The notes beneath the pieces were generated by a model. The model searched no databases. It saw only the letters and a list, made by a program, of their open reading frames with translations, and was not told the origin of the DNA. A stretch of 64,000 nt of DNA from an uncultured Caryophanales bacterium (GTDB taxonomy: Bacteria > Bacillota_I > Bacilli_A > RF39 > UBA660), in assembly GCA_947571655.1 (NCBI GenBank), contig CANOYR010000006.1, forward strand, positions 1-64,000, written 5' to 3'. Shown here piece by piece: positions 46,101-55,399 of this stretch. The position numbers and the translations under genes are program-made. Numbering within the stretch: the stretch's first letter is position 1; every line of letters starts with the position of its first letter.

Positions 46101-46541
46101 ATGAAAGTAATTTTTATTAAAGATTTAAAAAAGCAAGGAAAAAAAGGCGAAATTAAAGAAGTCAAAGATGGCTATGCAAAAAACTATTTAATTAAAAATG
46201 GATACGCAGTTCAAATGACAGAAAAGAGTTTAAATACTCTTGAAAAACAAAACAAAGAAGCCAAAGAAGAAGACACAAAATATCGTAAAGAAGCATCTCT
46301 CTTAAAAGAGCAACTAGAACATACTGACTTTAAATTTCAAGTAAGAACAGGAGAAGGGGATCGAGTATTTGGGAGTGTAAGCCCAAAACAAATCAAAGAA
46401 GAACTACAGAAAAAAGGTTTTAAAATAGAAAAAAGACAACTAGAAATGACAACAAGTCTAAGTAGTTTAGGGTATCACGATGTAACAATTTCTTTATATA
46501 AAGACATCAAAGCAATAATCAAGGTGCATCTAATAAAATAA
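46101..46541 (+). CDS. rplI: Large ribosomal subunit protein bL9
   Basis: A 146-residue protein with the N-terminal globular domain [20 protein letters not shown], the [17 protein letters not shown] segment and a long connecting helix (about 41-75). The C-terminal domain has [13 protein letters not shown] and [19 protein letters not shown]. It lies between the GdpP-like gene (10 bases) and dnaB (38 bases), as in Bacillus. Confidence 0.97.
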   Translation: MKVIFIKDLKKQGKKGEIKEVKDGYAKNYLIKNGYAVQMTEKSLNTLEKQNKEAKEEDTKYRKEASLLKEQLEHTDFKFQVRTGEGDRVFGSVSPKQIKEELQKKGFKIEKRQLEMTTSLSSLGYHDVTISLYKDIKAIIKVHLIK

Positions 46542-46579
46542 AACACAAATAAAAAGCAATACCAGAAGGAGTGGATATC

Positions 46580-47944
46580 ATGACACTAAAAACAATTCCC
46601 CATGATTTAATTGCAGAACAATCAGTATTAGGGGCAATGTTTCTATCAAAACTAGCAATTGAAAAAGCAACCGAAGTTTTAACAAAAAAAAGTTTTTATG
46701 ATGAAAAAAATGGTATCATCTTTCAAACGATTGTTGACCTAAACGAAAAAAAAATTCCTATTGATTTAACTACTGTAACAGCAGAACTCAATCAAACAAA
46801 AAAATTAAATGAAATAGGAAATGTAGAATACTTAACTGAGGTTTTAAATACGGTTCCAACAGCAGCCAATGCAGAATACTATATCAAATCAGTTGAAGAC
46901 AACTATCTATTAAGAAATGTCATTGATACCTCAACAGAAATTGCAACCTTGGCTTATGAAAATCAAGGAGAAGTTTCTGAAGTATTAGATCAAGTAGAAC
47001 AAAAAATTGTAAAAATTATTAAAAATAGGCGTTCTGGAGAATTTCAATCGATACAAGATGTATTAGCCAATGTTCAAAAAAATCTTGAGAAACTATCAGA
47101 ATCAAAAGGACAAGTAACAGGAATACCAACAGGATGGATAGAACTAGACAAATTAACCTCAGGACTACATGAAAACCAGTTAATCATTTTGGCAGCTCGT
47201 CCTGCGATGGGGAAAACAGCTTTTGCCTTAAATCTTGCAACCAACGTAGCGATTCATACTGACAAAACTGTAGCCATCTTCTCTCTAGAAATGGGAGCAG
47301 AACAACTTGCAAATCGTATCATCTCATCCCTTGGCCAAATTGAAGGAACAAAACTAACAAGTGGAAACTTATTAAACAACGATTGGAAGAGAATTACAGA
47401 AGCACGAAGTCAATTAAATAATGCCAAACTCTACATTTCTGACGATGCAGGAGTAACCGTAGGAGATATCAAATCCAAGTGTCGCAGACTTGCAACCAGT
47501 GAAGATGGATTAGATCTAGTCATCATTGATCACTTACAGTTATTAACAATGGGTGGAAACTATGGAAACAATCGACAAGCAGAAATCACAGATATTTCAA
47601 GAAGTTTAAAGAAAATGGCCATGGAATTAAACATTCCTGTCGTTGCCTTGGCACAGTTGTCCCGTGGAGTAGAAAGTAGAGAAGATAAGCGTCCAAAGAT
47701 GAGCGATTTGAGGGAATCAGGGTCAATTGAACAAGATGCCGATATTGTCGCTTTATTATACCGCGATGATTACTATCAATCACCAAAAGATAATAATGGA
47801 GAAACCTCTGATCCAAGTCTTAGTGAATTAATTATTGGAAAACATAGAAACGGACCGACTGGAAAAATTGATTTACTATTTAGAAAAAACACCAGTTCAT
47901 TTGTCAATTTTACAAAGAATAATGAAGGAGGAAATTATGGATAA
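46580..47944 (+). CDS. dnaB: Replicative DNA helicase DnaB (DnaC in Bacillus)
   Basis: The ring helicase unwinding DNA at the fork. The 454-residue protein has the N-terminal DnaB domain (IPHDLIAEQSVLGAMF), a linker and a RecA-like motor with Walker A AARPAMGKTAFALN near 209-222, FSLEMGAEQLANR, Walker B LVIIDHLQLL near 315-324 and SDLRESGSIEQDAD. ATG 46580 has AAGGAG seven bases upstream, so the GTG at 46571 is rejected. It overlaps the following cell-wall hydrolase gene by eight bases. Confidence 0.98.
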   Translation: MTLKTIPHDLIAEQSVLGAMFLSKLAIEKATEVLTKKSFYDEKNGIIFQTIVDLNEKKIPIDLTTVTAELNQTKKLNEIGNVEYLTEVLNTVPTAANAEYYIKSVEDNYLLRNVIDTSTEIATLAYENQGEVSEVLDQVEQKIVKIIKNRRSGEFQSIQDVLANVQKNLEKLSESKGQVTGIPTGWIELDKLTSGLHENQLIILAARPAMGKTAFALNLATNVAIHTDKTVAIFSLEMGAEQLANRIISSLGQIEGTKLTSGNLLNNDWKRITEARSQLNNAKLYISDDAGVTVGDIKSKCRRLATSEDGLDLVIIDHLQLLTMGGNYGNNRQAEITDISRSLKKMAMELNIPVVALAQLSRGVESREDKRPKMSDLRESGSIEQDADIVALLYRDDYYQSPKDNNGETSDPSLSELIIGKHRNGPTGKIDLLFRKNTSSFVNFTKNNEGGNYG

Positions 47945-49481
47945 AAAAACAATAATATTCTCAATGATAGCGGGAATCCTATCATTAGGAATTCTCTATG
48001 TTGGAATGAATCCTAGTACAACATTTGCAAAAACGTTAGGGATTCTTGGAAGAGAATCTCATCCAAAGCAACAATACCATGTCTATTTAGGGGGTAAATC
48101 ATTAGGACTGATTGAATCCAAGGAAAAATTAGAAAACTATATTGACGAAAAGCAAGGTTCTATCAAAGAAAAATACAATGTAAGCAAAGTTTATATACCG
48201 AACGAATTAGACATTGTTCAAGAAATCACTTACAACGAAAGAATTTCCTCAATTGAAGATATTTACAAAAAAATTGAAGAATTAAAGGGAGAAGAGAGTT
48301 TTACCATTGATGGGTATCAAATTACAATCGCAGGGTATGAAAAATCAACCGAAGATGGGGGGACCGAAATTACACCAGATCGAATAATTTATGTACTTGA
48401 TAAAAAGATATTCACAAATTCAGTGGAAAAAACTATCAAATCTTTTATTCCAGAGGAATCCTATGATAACTTTATCAATGAGACACAAGAAGTAATTGAA
48501 GAAACGGGAACATTAATTGAAGATTTATATATAAAAAATAACATTATTATCACAAAAACAAGGATTCCTGCAAATGCAGAAATTTTCCTATCCGAAGAAG
48601 AACTCTGTAAATATCTCCTATTTGGTACAACGGAAGAGCAAGCAACCTATGTTGTAAAAGATGGAGATACCATTACTGATATTGCATTCAACAATAAATT
48701 ATCTCCAGATGAATTTTTAATTGCCAATACAACCTATAAAACTGCAGATGATCTTCTTTATCCAGGAGAAATAGTAACTCTAGGAATCATTCAGCCACAA
48801 TTTGATACCGTAGAAGAAACACATGTTGTATCAAAAAAGAAAAAGGAAAGAGAAACGGTTTACCAAGATGACGATAGTCAATATGCAGGAGAAGAAAAAA
48901 TTCTCCAAGAAGGATCCGATGGAGAAAGTTTAGTAACCGAAAAAATTCAGTTAATTAATGGAGAAATTACATCGACAGTCCCAGTTAATGAAGTAGTAAC
49001 GATTTCACCAGTCAACAAGATTATCATGAGAGGAACAAAAAAGAGATTTGTTGGAGGAAGTATCTCTTCAGGAGTAGAAGTTCCAGTTGGAATTGGTAGT
49101 TGGGTATGGCCAACCAATGCCCCATATACTGTTACGAGTGAATTCTCTTATCGTTGGGGAAAGCTTCATAAAGCAATTGATATTACAAGTACTGGATATG
49201 GATCTCCAATTAAAGCAGCAAATAACGGAATTGTTGTAACCTCTGCGTACAATGGAACCAATGGAAATTATATAGTAATTAAACATGCCAACGGATACTT
49301 TACGGAATATGCTCACTTAGCAGAACGTTATGTAAAACAAGGGGATGTTGTTTATGCTAATGACCAGATTGGAACTATGGGAAGAACTGGTTTTGCACAA
49401 GGAGTACACCTACATTTTGGTTTATGGTCAGGAGCAGCATATACAGGAACACCACTAAATCCAAGGAGTTTATATCGATGA
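47937..49481 (+). CDS. Cell-wall hydrolase with LysM, G5 and M23 peptidase domains
   Basis: A 514-residue surface protein that probably cleaves peptidoglycan cross-bridges. An N-terminal membrane segment (about 5-22) serves as signal anchor. A LysM module is seen around 237-285 (YVVKDGDTITDIAFNN), a G5-like region from about 295-365 and a LytM/M23 domain at the end with zinc ligands in HKAIDI (HxxxD) and HLHFGLW (HxH). GGAGGAAAT fixes the ATG at 47937, overlapping dnaB by eight bases. It sits where Bacillus has purA and walRKHI before walJ. Confidence 0.93.
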   Translation: MDKKTIIFSMIAGILSLGILYVGMNPSTTFAKTLGILGRESHPKQQYHVYLGGKSLGLIESKEKLENYIDEKQGSIKEKYNVSKVYIPNELDIVQEITYNERISSIEDIYKKIEELKGEESFTIDGYQITIAGYEKSTEDGGTEITPDRIIYVLDKKIFTNSVEKTIKSFIPEESYDNFINETQEVIEETGTLIEDLYIKNNIIITKTRIPANAEIFLSEEELCKYLLFGTTEEQATYVVKDGDTITDIAFNNKLSPDEFLIANTTYKTADDLLYPGEIVTLGIIQPQFDTVEETHVVSKKKKERETVYQDDDSQYAGEEKILQEGSDGESLVTEKIQLINGEITSTVPVNEVVTISPVNKIIMRGTKKRFVGGSISSGVEVPVGIGSWVWPTNAPYTVTSEFSYRWGKLHKAIDITSTGYGSPIKAANNGIVVTSAYNGTNGNYIVIKHANGYFTEYAHLAERYVKQGDVVYANDQIGTMGRTGFAQGVHLHFGLWSGAAYTGTPLNPRSLYR

Positions 49482-50236
49482 AAATTAAAGTATTAGCAAG
49501 TGGTTCCAAAGGAAATTCCACATACATCGAAACAGATCAAATAAAGTTACTGATTGATGTTGGAATCTCCTTTTCCTATTTATCACAGGAACTACAAAAA
49601 ATATCCATAACTCCTGAACAGTTAGATGGGATTTTAGTTACGCATACTCATAGTGATCATATCAAAGGATTACAATCCTTAGTGAAGAGAACCAATCTTT
49701 CTGTTTATGTAACAGAAGGAATGAAACTAGAACTATCAGAAAAAATCCCAGATTCAAAATTACATACTCTAGCAAAAAAAAACATACTAGAAGACTTAGT
49801 AATAGAATGTTTGCCAACTTCTCATGATGTCGAATCCGTTGGATATCTAATCCAAAATCAAAAAAGTTCCTTAGTTTATATTACTGATACTGGATATATT
49901 AATCGAAAATATTTAAATCGCTTAGAAAATAAAAGTATCTATATCATAGAAAGTAATCATGATGAAAAAATGTTAATGGAAGGACCTTATCCATATATTC
50001 TAAAACAAAGAATTCTTAGTGATAAAGGACACTTATCCAATCATATGGTTGCTAGTTACTTAGTAAATCTTGTTGGAGAAAACACCAAATACATCATTCT
50101 AGCACATCTAAGTGAAAAAAATAATACAGAAGAGCTTGCTTACCAAACTACAAAAAAACACCTAGAAGAAAACAAAGTAGAGAAAAACATCCTAGTTGCA
50201 AAACCTTACGAATCTCTAGAAATGGTAGAGGTATAA
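49478..50236 (+). CDS. walJ: WalJ (YycJ) metallo-beta-lactamase-fold hydrolase
   Basis: A 252-residue protein with the MBL metal motif THTHSDHIKGL near 59-69, GSKGNSTYIE at the start, SHDVESVGY, TDTGY and LSNHM downstream. In Bacillus WalJ is a nuclease-like protein linked to coordination of division with replication; its exact substrate is unsettled. Start ATG 49478 overlaps the preceding stop by four bases (ATGA), so it belongs to the dnaB-M23-walJ-rlmH transcript. WalK/WalR themselves are absent nearby. Confidence 0.93.
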   Translation: MKIKVLASGSKGNSTYIETDQIKLLIDVGISFSYLSQELQKISITPEQLDGILVTHTHSDHIKGLQSLVKRTNLSVYVTEGMKLELSEKIPDSKLHTLAKKNILEDLVIECLPTSHDVESVGYLIQNQKSSLVYITDTGYINRKYLNRLENKSIYIIESNHDEKMLMEGPYPYILKQRILSDKGHLSNHMVASYLVNLVGENTKYIILAHLSEKNNTEELAYQTTKKHLEENKVEKNILVAKPYESLEMVEV

Positions 50237-50237
50237 A

Positions 50238-50693
50238 ATGATTCGAATTTTATGTGTTGGAAAACTAAAAGAAAAATACTGGGTAGATGCCTGTTATGAA
50301 TATATAAAAAGACTAAAAAAATATACACAAATAGAAATCATTGAAATTCAAGACGAAAAAATAGACGAGGAAAACATTGCCCTTCAAAAAGAAAAAGAAA
50401 GAATAGAAAAATATCTTCGAGAAAAAGATTATCTCATTACTTTAGAAATCGAAGGAGCCATTCCATCCTCTATTGAGTTTTCCAAGAAAATAGAAACTTT
50501 ACGAATTCAAAATAAAAACATTACTTTTCTAATAGGTGGTTCTTATGGAATTCATTCTGAAATAAAGAAACAAGCAAACGAAAAAATTTCCTTTTCAAAG
50601 TTGACTTTTCCTCATCAATTATTTCGAATTCTTCTCTTAGAACAACTCTATCGAAGTTTTAAAATTCAAAATAACGAAAGATATCATAAATAG
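50238..50693 (+). CDS. rlmH: 23S rRNA (pseudouridine-1915 N3) methyltransferase RlmH
   Basis: A SPOUT methyltransferase modifying helix 69 of 23S rRNA. The 151-residue protein has IRILCVGKLKEKYW at the start, the knot segment FLIGGSYGIHSEIKKQA near 94-110 and the closing FPHQLFRILLLEQLYRSFKI with YHK at the C-terminus. It begins one base after walJ and ends at a strong terminator. Confidence 0.97.
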   Translation: MIRILCVGKLKEKYWVDACYEYIKRLKKYTQIEIIEIQDEKIDEENIALQKEKERIEKYLREKDYLITLEIEGAIPSSIEFSKKIETLRIQNKNITFLIGGSYGIHSEIKKQANEKISFSKLTFPHQLFRILLLEQLYRSFKIQNNERYHK

Positions 50694-50708
50694 TGATATC
50701 TTTTTTTA
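50677..50708 (+). terminator. rlmH terminator
   Basis: AAAGATATCA pairs with TGATATCTTT around TAAATAG, followed by seven T in all, overlapping the rlmH stop. Confidence 0.9.
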
Positions 50709-50770
50709 TAAAATATTAGAAATTGAGAGTGAGAAAAAAAGAAACAAATTGTAAACTTCAAAAATTAAAA

Positions 50771-50787
50771 GTTGACATGTAGTTAAC
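50771..50787. promoter_or_regulatory. Possible operator ahead of the XRE regulator
   Basis: GTTGAC-ATGTA-GTTAAC is an imperfect inverted repeat 28 bases before TATAAT (50815-50820) and 61 bases before the regulator start. Self-binding by the regulator is inference. Confidence 0.3.
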
Positions 50788-50847
50788 AAACAAAATCTCT
50801 CTTTCATTTCCCCCTATAATAGTCGTAACAAAGAAAAAGGGGAAGTT

Positions 50848-51213
50848 ATGGAAGTATTTAGAAAAAGATTAAAAGAAACAAGAGAAAATCGAGAAATTAG
50901 TCAAAAAGAAATTGGACAAGTAATTGGTACTTCAAGAAGTGCAGTATGTTATTATGAATCAGGAAGAAGTCTACCTGATATAGAGCAAATAGAAAAAATA
51001 GCAGAGTTTTTACAGGTAGATATTTTATGGTTACTAGGAAAAGAACACATTGGCTTGATTCATAGAGAAGGGAATCGTGTTATCAACTTATCGGAAGAGG
51101 ATTGGAAAATCCTACGAGCAATTCATTCTAATCCAGATTTATTTAAATATCTATTAGACCATACAGAAGAAAGAATCGCCAAAATCGCAAGATTTGTTCG
51201 GAGACAAAATTAG
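50848..51213 (+). CDS. XRE-family transcriptional regulator
   Basis: A 121-residue DNA-binding protein. Residues 5-60 form a Cro/CI helix-turn-helix: RLKETRENREISQKEIG, VIGTSRSAVCYYESGRSLPD and IAEFLQVDILWLLG. The remaining C-terminal half is charged and has no known effector domain. AAAGGGGAAG precedes the ATG. A -10 TATAAT and a possible operator lie just upstream. The AGCS transporter gene begins about 46 bases downstream and could be its target, but nothing in the sequence proves this. Confidence 0.9.
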   Translation: MEVFRKRLKETRENREISQKEIGQVIGTSRSAVCYYESGRSLPDIEQIEKIAEFLQVDILWLLGKEHIGLIHREGNRVINLSEEDWKILRAIHSNPDLFKYLLDHTEERIAKIARFVRRQN

Positions 51214-51259
51214 ACAAAAAATATAGAAAATAATCGCTATACTAAAAATGGGTGAGTTT

Positions 51260-52555
51260 ATGCTTAAGATAATAACCAGTATTCTATGGAGTATAGCGAT
51301 TGTTTTTTTATTAGGAGGAGGCATCTATTTTAGCATAAAATTAGGATTTCCTCAGTTCAAAATATCCTCTTTATTTAAAGGATTTAAAAAAGACAGTAAG
51401 AGTAGCGTCTCTCCATTTAAAAGTCTTACCATGTCCCTAGCTGCAAGAATTGGAGTAGGATCTCTAGCAGGAATTGCCTTAGCAATTTATACAGGAGGAC
51501 CAGGTACAGTATTCTGGATTTGGATAGCAGGAATCATTACCTCTATTAACGCCTTTTGTGAAAGTTATATGGGGGCAAAATATCAAGAAAAGGATGGAGA
51601 TGCTTATAAAGGAGGTCCTTCCTTTTATATTAAAAAAGGACTAAAAAGTGAAAAATTAGCAAGTATCTATGCCATTTTAATTATCATTTCTTATATCGTT
51701 GGTTTTATGACCATTCAAGCAAATACCATCACAACATCTCTTCATGAATACTATGGTTTTCCCACTCTTATGATTGGAATCATTCTAGCAATCATTTCTG
51801 GAATTTCTATTATGAGAGGTCTTAATGAAATTGTAGGTATTACGAGTAAGTTAGTACCAGTAATGGGGATTGGATATATTCTATTAAGTTTGAGTATTAT
51901 TTTGACAAATTTAAACCAGATTCCTAGAGTTTTAATAGAGATTATAACAGATGCCTTCCATATATCGTCGATTCGTGGAGGTGTACTAGCAACCTTTATA
52001 ATAGGAGTTCAAAGAGGCGTCTTCTCAACTGAGGCAGGACTGGGAACGGGTTCGATTGCTTCCTCTTGCTCTCATACAGAAAACAAAATAAACCTTGGAC
52101 TTCTTCAAATTCTAGGAATTTACTTTGCAGTATTCATAGTATGCACTTCTACAGCACTTTTAATCTTAACATCAGACTATATAACGCTTCATTTTGAAAA
52201 CATGAATGGAATTGAATTAACCCAATACGCCTTAAACTATCATTTAGGAAAATCAGGGATAATAGTATTACTTCTATCCGTAATATCTCTTGCTTACTCT
52301 ACAATTGTCGCAGGATACTATTATGGGGAAAGTAATCTGAAATATCTTCTAAAAAATGTATCAAAAACACAATTAAATATTTTAAAAATAGTAACTGTAA
52401 TTCTTTTAATTATAGGAAGCATTATGAATGCCACACTTCTATGGAACATTGTTGATACCCTAGTTGCCGTTTTAGCAATTATTAATATGTATACACTACT
52501 CCGTCTTAGAAAAGAAATAATCGTTGATTACAAAAAGAATAAGAAACAATCATAG
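51260..52555 (+). CDS. Alanine/glycine:cation symporter family (AGCS) transporter
   Basis: A sodium- or proton-coupled amino acid permease of 431 residues with about ten hydrophobic segments. The family signature is clear: SLAARIGVGSLAGIALAIYTGGPGTVFWIW, split here around residues 55-84, and later GVQRGVFSTEAGLGTGSIASS near 246-266. The start at 51260 follows GGGTGAG closely; the ATG at 51248 has no ribosome site. Alanine or glycine is the usual family substrate. Confidence 0.9.
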   Translation: MLKIITSILWSIAIVFLLGGGIYFSIKLGFPQFKISSLFKGFKKDSKSSVSPFKSLTMSLAARIGVGSLAGIALAIYTGGPGTVFWIWIAGIITSINAFCESYMGAKYQEKDGDAYKGGPSFYIKKGLKSEKLASIYAILIIISYIVGFMTIQANTITTSLHEYYGFPTLMIGIILAIISGISIMRGLNEIVGITSKLVPVMGIGYILLSLSIILTNLNQIPRVLIEIITDAFHISSIRGGVLATFIIGVQRGVFSTEAGLGTGSIASSCSHTENKINLGLLQILGIYFAVFIVCTSTALLILTSDYITLHFENMNGIELTQYALNYHLGKSGIIVLLLSVISLAYSTIVAGYYYGESNLKYLLKNVSKTQLNILKIVTVILLIIGSIMNATLLWNIVDTLVAVLAIINMYTLLRLRKEIIVDYKKNKKQS

Positions 52556-52562
52556 ATATTTT

Positions 52563-52863
52563 AACTATTTAATTATCGAAGAGAATGCAAAAAAATATGT
52601 ACTTTCTTTAAAGAATGAAGTTTGGGAAAGCCTCCTAGGTAATTTAGAAAGAATGATAAAATATTTAAAACGAAAAGGACCTTTCATCTGCTAGTATTTC
52701 TGTCGATGATGATGTAAAATCTTCTATAAGATTTCGAAATGGAAAAGTTTATTCCTACGAAATCAAAGATTCTAATAAGACTATTAATACTAAAATTAAA
52801 AATACAATTACAAGAAAGTTAGAAAGAACGATTCAAGGTTCAGAAGAAAAAACAACAACATAA
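52563..52863 (+). pseudogene. Possible frameshifted relic of an unknown gene
   Basis: The 408 bases between the AGCS transporter and ung hold two overlapping open stretches without start codons. One (about 52563-52694) ends at TAG and reads like ...KNEVWESLLGNLERMIKYL; the other (52669-52863) reads SSASISVDDDVKSSIRFRNG and onward to TAA. They could be one gene broken by a shift near 52670-52690. Neither half matches a family I know, and the composition is close to background, so this is tentative. Confidence 0.3.
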
Positions 52864-52963
52864 AAAACTATAAAAGATAATTATGAAAAAATAAAACCCA
52901 ATCTAAAGAGATTGTGAAAACCACGATAAAATGTTACACTAGAAATAGTAGTAGAGGTGGAAT

Positions 52964-53662
52964 ATGATTGGAAATGATTGGGACAAAGTCCTAGAAGAAG
53001 AAATGAGCAAACAATACTTTAAAGACTTAATTAAATTGATTGAACAAGAATATCAAGAAAAAACAATTTATCCTAAAAAAACAGAAATATTTAAAGCATT
53101 TCGTAATACTTCGTATCAAGATACCAAAGTAGTAATTTTAGGTCAGGACCCATATCATGGAGAAAATCAAGCAGAGGGGCTTTCCTTTTCTGTAAAACAA
53201 GGGATTAACAAACCACCATCCCTACAGAATATATTCAAAGAACTAAACAGTGATTTAGGTTATCCAATTCCAAATACAGGAAGTCTCGTACCGTGGACTG
53301 AAGAAGGAGTTCTTTTATTAAACACCGTTTTAACAGTGGTTGCCAATCATCCTGCTTCTCATAAAGATTTAGGATGGGAATCATTTACTGACAAAGTCAT
53401 TGAAAAACTAAACGAAAAAGAAACTCCCATCGTTTTCATACTATGGGGAAGTTTTGCAAGAAATAAAAAGAATTTAATTACAAATTCAATTCATTACATT
53501 ATAGAATCTCCTCATCCATCTCCTTTTTCTGCTCATCATGGTTTCTTTGGAAGCAAACCATTCTCAAAAACCAATAATTTTTTAAAATCTAAAAATTTAA
53601 AACCCATTAATTGGGAAATCAAAAACCAAAATACACCTCTTTTCGATTCATCAAAAAAGTGA
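52964..53662 (+). CDS. ung: Uracil-DNA glycosylase, family 1
   Basis: Removes uracil from DNA at the first step of base-excision repair. The 232-residue protein has the catalytic water-activating motif GQDPYHGENQAEGLSFSV near 61-78 (Asp63) and the minor-groove loop HPSPFSAHHGFFG near 185-197. Length is typical. AGAGGTGG precedes the ATG. It complements dut at the left end of the window. Confidence 0.98.
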   Translation: MIGNDWDKVLEEEMSKQYFKDLIKLIEQEYQEKTIYPKKTEIFKAFRNTSYQDTKVVILGQDPYHGENQAEGLSFSVKQGINKPPSLQNIFKELNSDLGYPIPNTGSLVPWTEEGVLLLNTVLTVVANHPASHKDLGWESFTDKVIEKLNEKETPIVFILWGSFARNKKNLITNSIHYIIESPHPSPFSAHHGFFGSKPFSKTNNFLKSKNLKPINWEIKNQNTPLFDSSKK

Positions 53663-53686
53663 TACAATGAATCATAAGGAGGGTTT

Positions 53687-54328
53687 ATGGAAGAAAAGAG
53701 AATGTTAGGTGAAAAATCACAAAGATTATTACAATGTTATTGTATGTTTTATGGAGAAGTTCCAACTTATAAAACACAAGAAAAATATCGGGAGATTTAT
53801 GAAGATATTCAATTAATGATGAATTTTTTAGATTCCTTTGGGTATAGTTTAATCTATACAAGTAAAGATCAACCACTAAAAAGATGGTATTGTCCAAATC
53901 GATATTTGAGTAAATACTTTACAGCACCAGAGTTAGATGCACCAATTTATATGTTAAATAGGGAATTAGAAGGAAAAACAAAAGAAGAAATCGAAGACTA
54001 TTACCAAGAAAGTTTAAGAAGAAATCCCTTCTATGATGAAGAAATAACTTCTAGAATTGGTCTTCTAATAGAACACTATGCCAAAACAAATTCAGAATCA
54101 AAAAAGACAGTTCTTAGAGATTTGACGATACCACAAAACTTTAAAATAACACTTCAAAATGAAAAAGAAGAAAATCTAGAAGAAGTAATGAAATATGCCA
54201 AAACAATATTTTATCCAGTGGTTGATTTAACAAAAGAATATGCAATCAATGATCCTAGATATTTAGAATTTGTAAAAAAATACTTAAAAATTCCAGAAAA
54301 AGAAAAACAAAAAATATTGATAAAATAA
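53687..54328 (+). CDS. Hypothetical protein
   Basis: A 213-residue soluble protein I do not recognise. It is rich in Glu, Lys, Tyr and Leu, mostly helical by composition, with one Cys-x-Cys (QCYCMF, residues 16-21) and an aromatic-rich stretch around YIMLNRELE. No signal peptide, membrane helix or nucleotide-binding motif is visible. AAGGAGGG precedes the ATG. It follows ung by 24 bases and may share its transcript; a terminator common to the opposing lemA gene closes it. Confidence 0.8.
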   Translation: MEEKRMLGEKSQRLLQCYCMFYGEVPTYKTQEKYREIYEDIQLMMNFLDSFGYSLIYTSKDQPLKRWYCPNRYLSKYFTAPELDAPIYMLNRELEGKTKEEIEDYYQESLRRNPFYDEEITSRIGLLIEHYAKTNSESKKTVLRDLTIPQNFKITLQNEKEENLEEVMKYAKTIFYPVVDLTKEYAINDPRYLEFVKKYLKIPEKEKQKILIK

Positions 54329-54358
54329 AAAGCCAGTTAATTTGAATCTGGCTTTTTC
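54328..54358. terminator. Bidirectional terminator between converging genes
   Basis: AAAGCCAG pairs with CTGGCTTT, with T tracts on both exits. It lies just after the plus-strand hypothetical gene and overlaps the end of lemA. Confidence 0.88.
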
Positions 54359-54894
54359 TTCTTTAAAATTTCAAAAACTTCTTCCCGTTCCTCAGAATAA
54401 AACTCTTTTCTTCTATATCGAAAGAACGATCCTACAATATTGGATGGAAAACATTGAATTAATTTATTATAGGAAACAATCGTGTGATTATAAAACTTTT
54501 TCGCTGCAATTAAATCATTATCAACATTTGTAAGATCATAATTAATACTTGTAAGACTATCGATACTACCTAATTTACTATCTAAATCCATCAGCCCCTT
54601 ATACTCAGCCAATGCTTTATCGAGTTCCTTATTTAATTCAAAATTATTTACTTTTTTATTCTTTAATTTAATGACATTAATTAAGATTTGATCTTCCTTA
54701 TACTTTGGATTTGCTTCTTCAATCACTTTAATCACACGCTCTAATAAAACAAGTTTCTTTTGTAATAAGATATCAATATTATTCTCTGCTTCACTAATTC
54801 GAATTCTTGCGACTTGAAATTTATTATAAAAAGTAATCTCCAAGATTAAAAGAATAGAGATTACAACTATTATACCAACAATTATATAAATCAT
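54337..54894 (-). CDS. LemA family protein
   Basis: A 185-residue membrane-anchored protein. One N-terminal membrane helix (about 2-22) is followed by a long helical bundle with the family features: NNIDILLQKKLVLLERVI near 39-56, DLIAAKKFYNHTIVSYNKLI near 127-146 and the FPSNIVGSFF segment near 149-158. The role of LemA proteins is unknown. It is on the lagging strand relative to its neighbours, with gerQ and a penicillin-binding protein. Confidence 0.9.
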   Translation of the reverse strand: MIYIIVGIIVVISILLILEITFYNKFQVARIRISEAENNIDILLQKKLVLLERVIKVIEEANPKYKEDQILINVIKLKNKKVNNFELNKELDKALAEYKGLMDLDSKLGSIDSLTSINYDLTNVDNDLIAAKKFYNHTIVSYNKLIQCFPSNIVGSFFRYRRKEFYSEEREEVFEILKKKKPDSN

Positions 54895-54954
54895 GAAATC
54901 ACCTATCTATTCTAATCTCATTTTATCATGATTTATTAATTACGAAAAGAGTTT

Positions 54955-54984
54955 TAAAAGAAAAATTCCCTAAAAAGGGAATTT
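54955..54984 (-). terminator. gerQ terminator
   Basis: On the minus strand AAATTCCC and GGGAATTT pair around TTTTTA, followed by TTCTTTT, directly behind gerQ. Confidence 0.82.
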
Positions 54985-54988
54985 AATG

Positions 54989-55342
54989 TTACAAGTTTGG
55001 CTCTTCTTCAAAGATAGCATAGTTAATATAAACAAGCCAAAGTAAAATTACTCGATTCTGTTCATCTCTTAATAATAAATAATCTCTACCTTCTTCTAAA
55101 ATAGTACCTGTAAAGATCTTATCTCTCCATTCTACAGAATCTGGGTAAGAAAAGTAAACACTCACTTTTTTACCAAGATTTCTTTTAAACACACCTTCTG
55201 CATATTCTGGATTTGTAACAGGATTTGAAGAGATGCCTTGATTGATAGGAGTAGTCTGTGTTGTAGTAAAATTTGTATAAGGGGGATATGTACTTTGACT
55301 TGGGATATAACTTGGAGACATTGTACTAAAACCTTGATTCAT
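54989..55342 (-). CDS. gerQ: Spore coat protein GerQ
   Basis: A spore coat protein needed for germination in Bacillus and cross-linked by transglutaminase. The 117-residue protein has a low-complexity Ser/Thr/Pro/Gln/Tyr N-terminus (1-45). The conserved GerQ domain follows: NLGKKVSVYFSYPDSVEWRD, FTGTILEEGRDYLLLRD and LLWLVYINYAIFEEE at the end. Together with spoVT, bofA and spoIIR it indicates genuine sporulation. The start ATG follows AGGAAGG. Confidence 0.9.
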   Translation of the reverse strand: MNQGFSTMSPSYIPSQSTYPPYTNFTTTQTTPINQGISSNPVTNPEYAEGVFKRNLGKKVSVYFSYPDSVEWRDKIFTGTILEEGRDYLLLRDEQNRVILLWLVYINYAIFEEEPNL

Positions 55343-55399
55343 AAATTCACCTTCCTAATGAAATATATGAAACAGGAAAATACTCTATGATAATAAATT

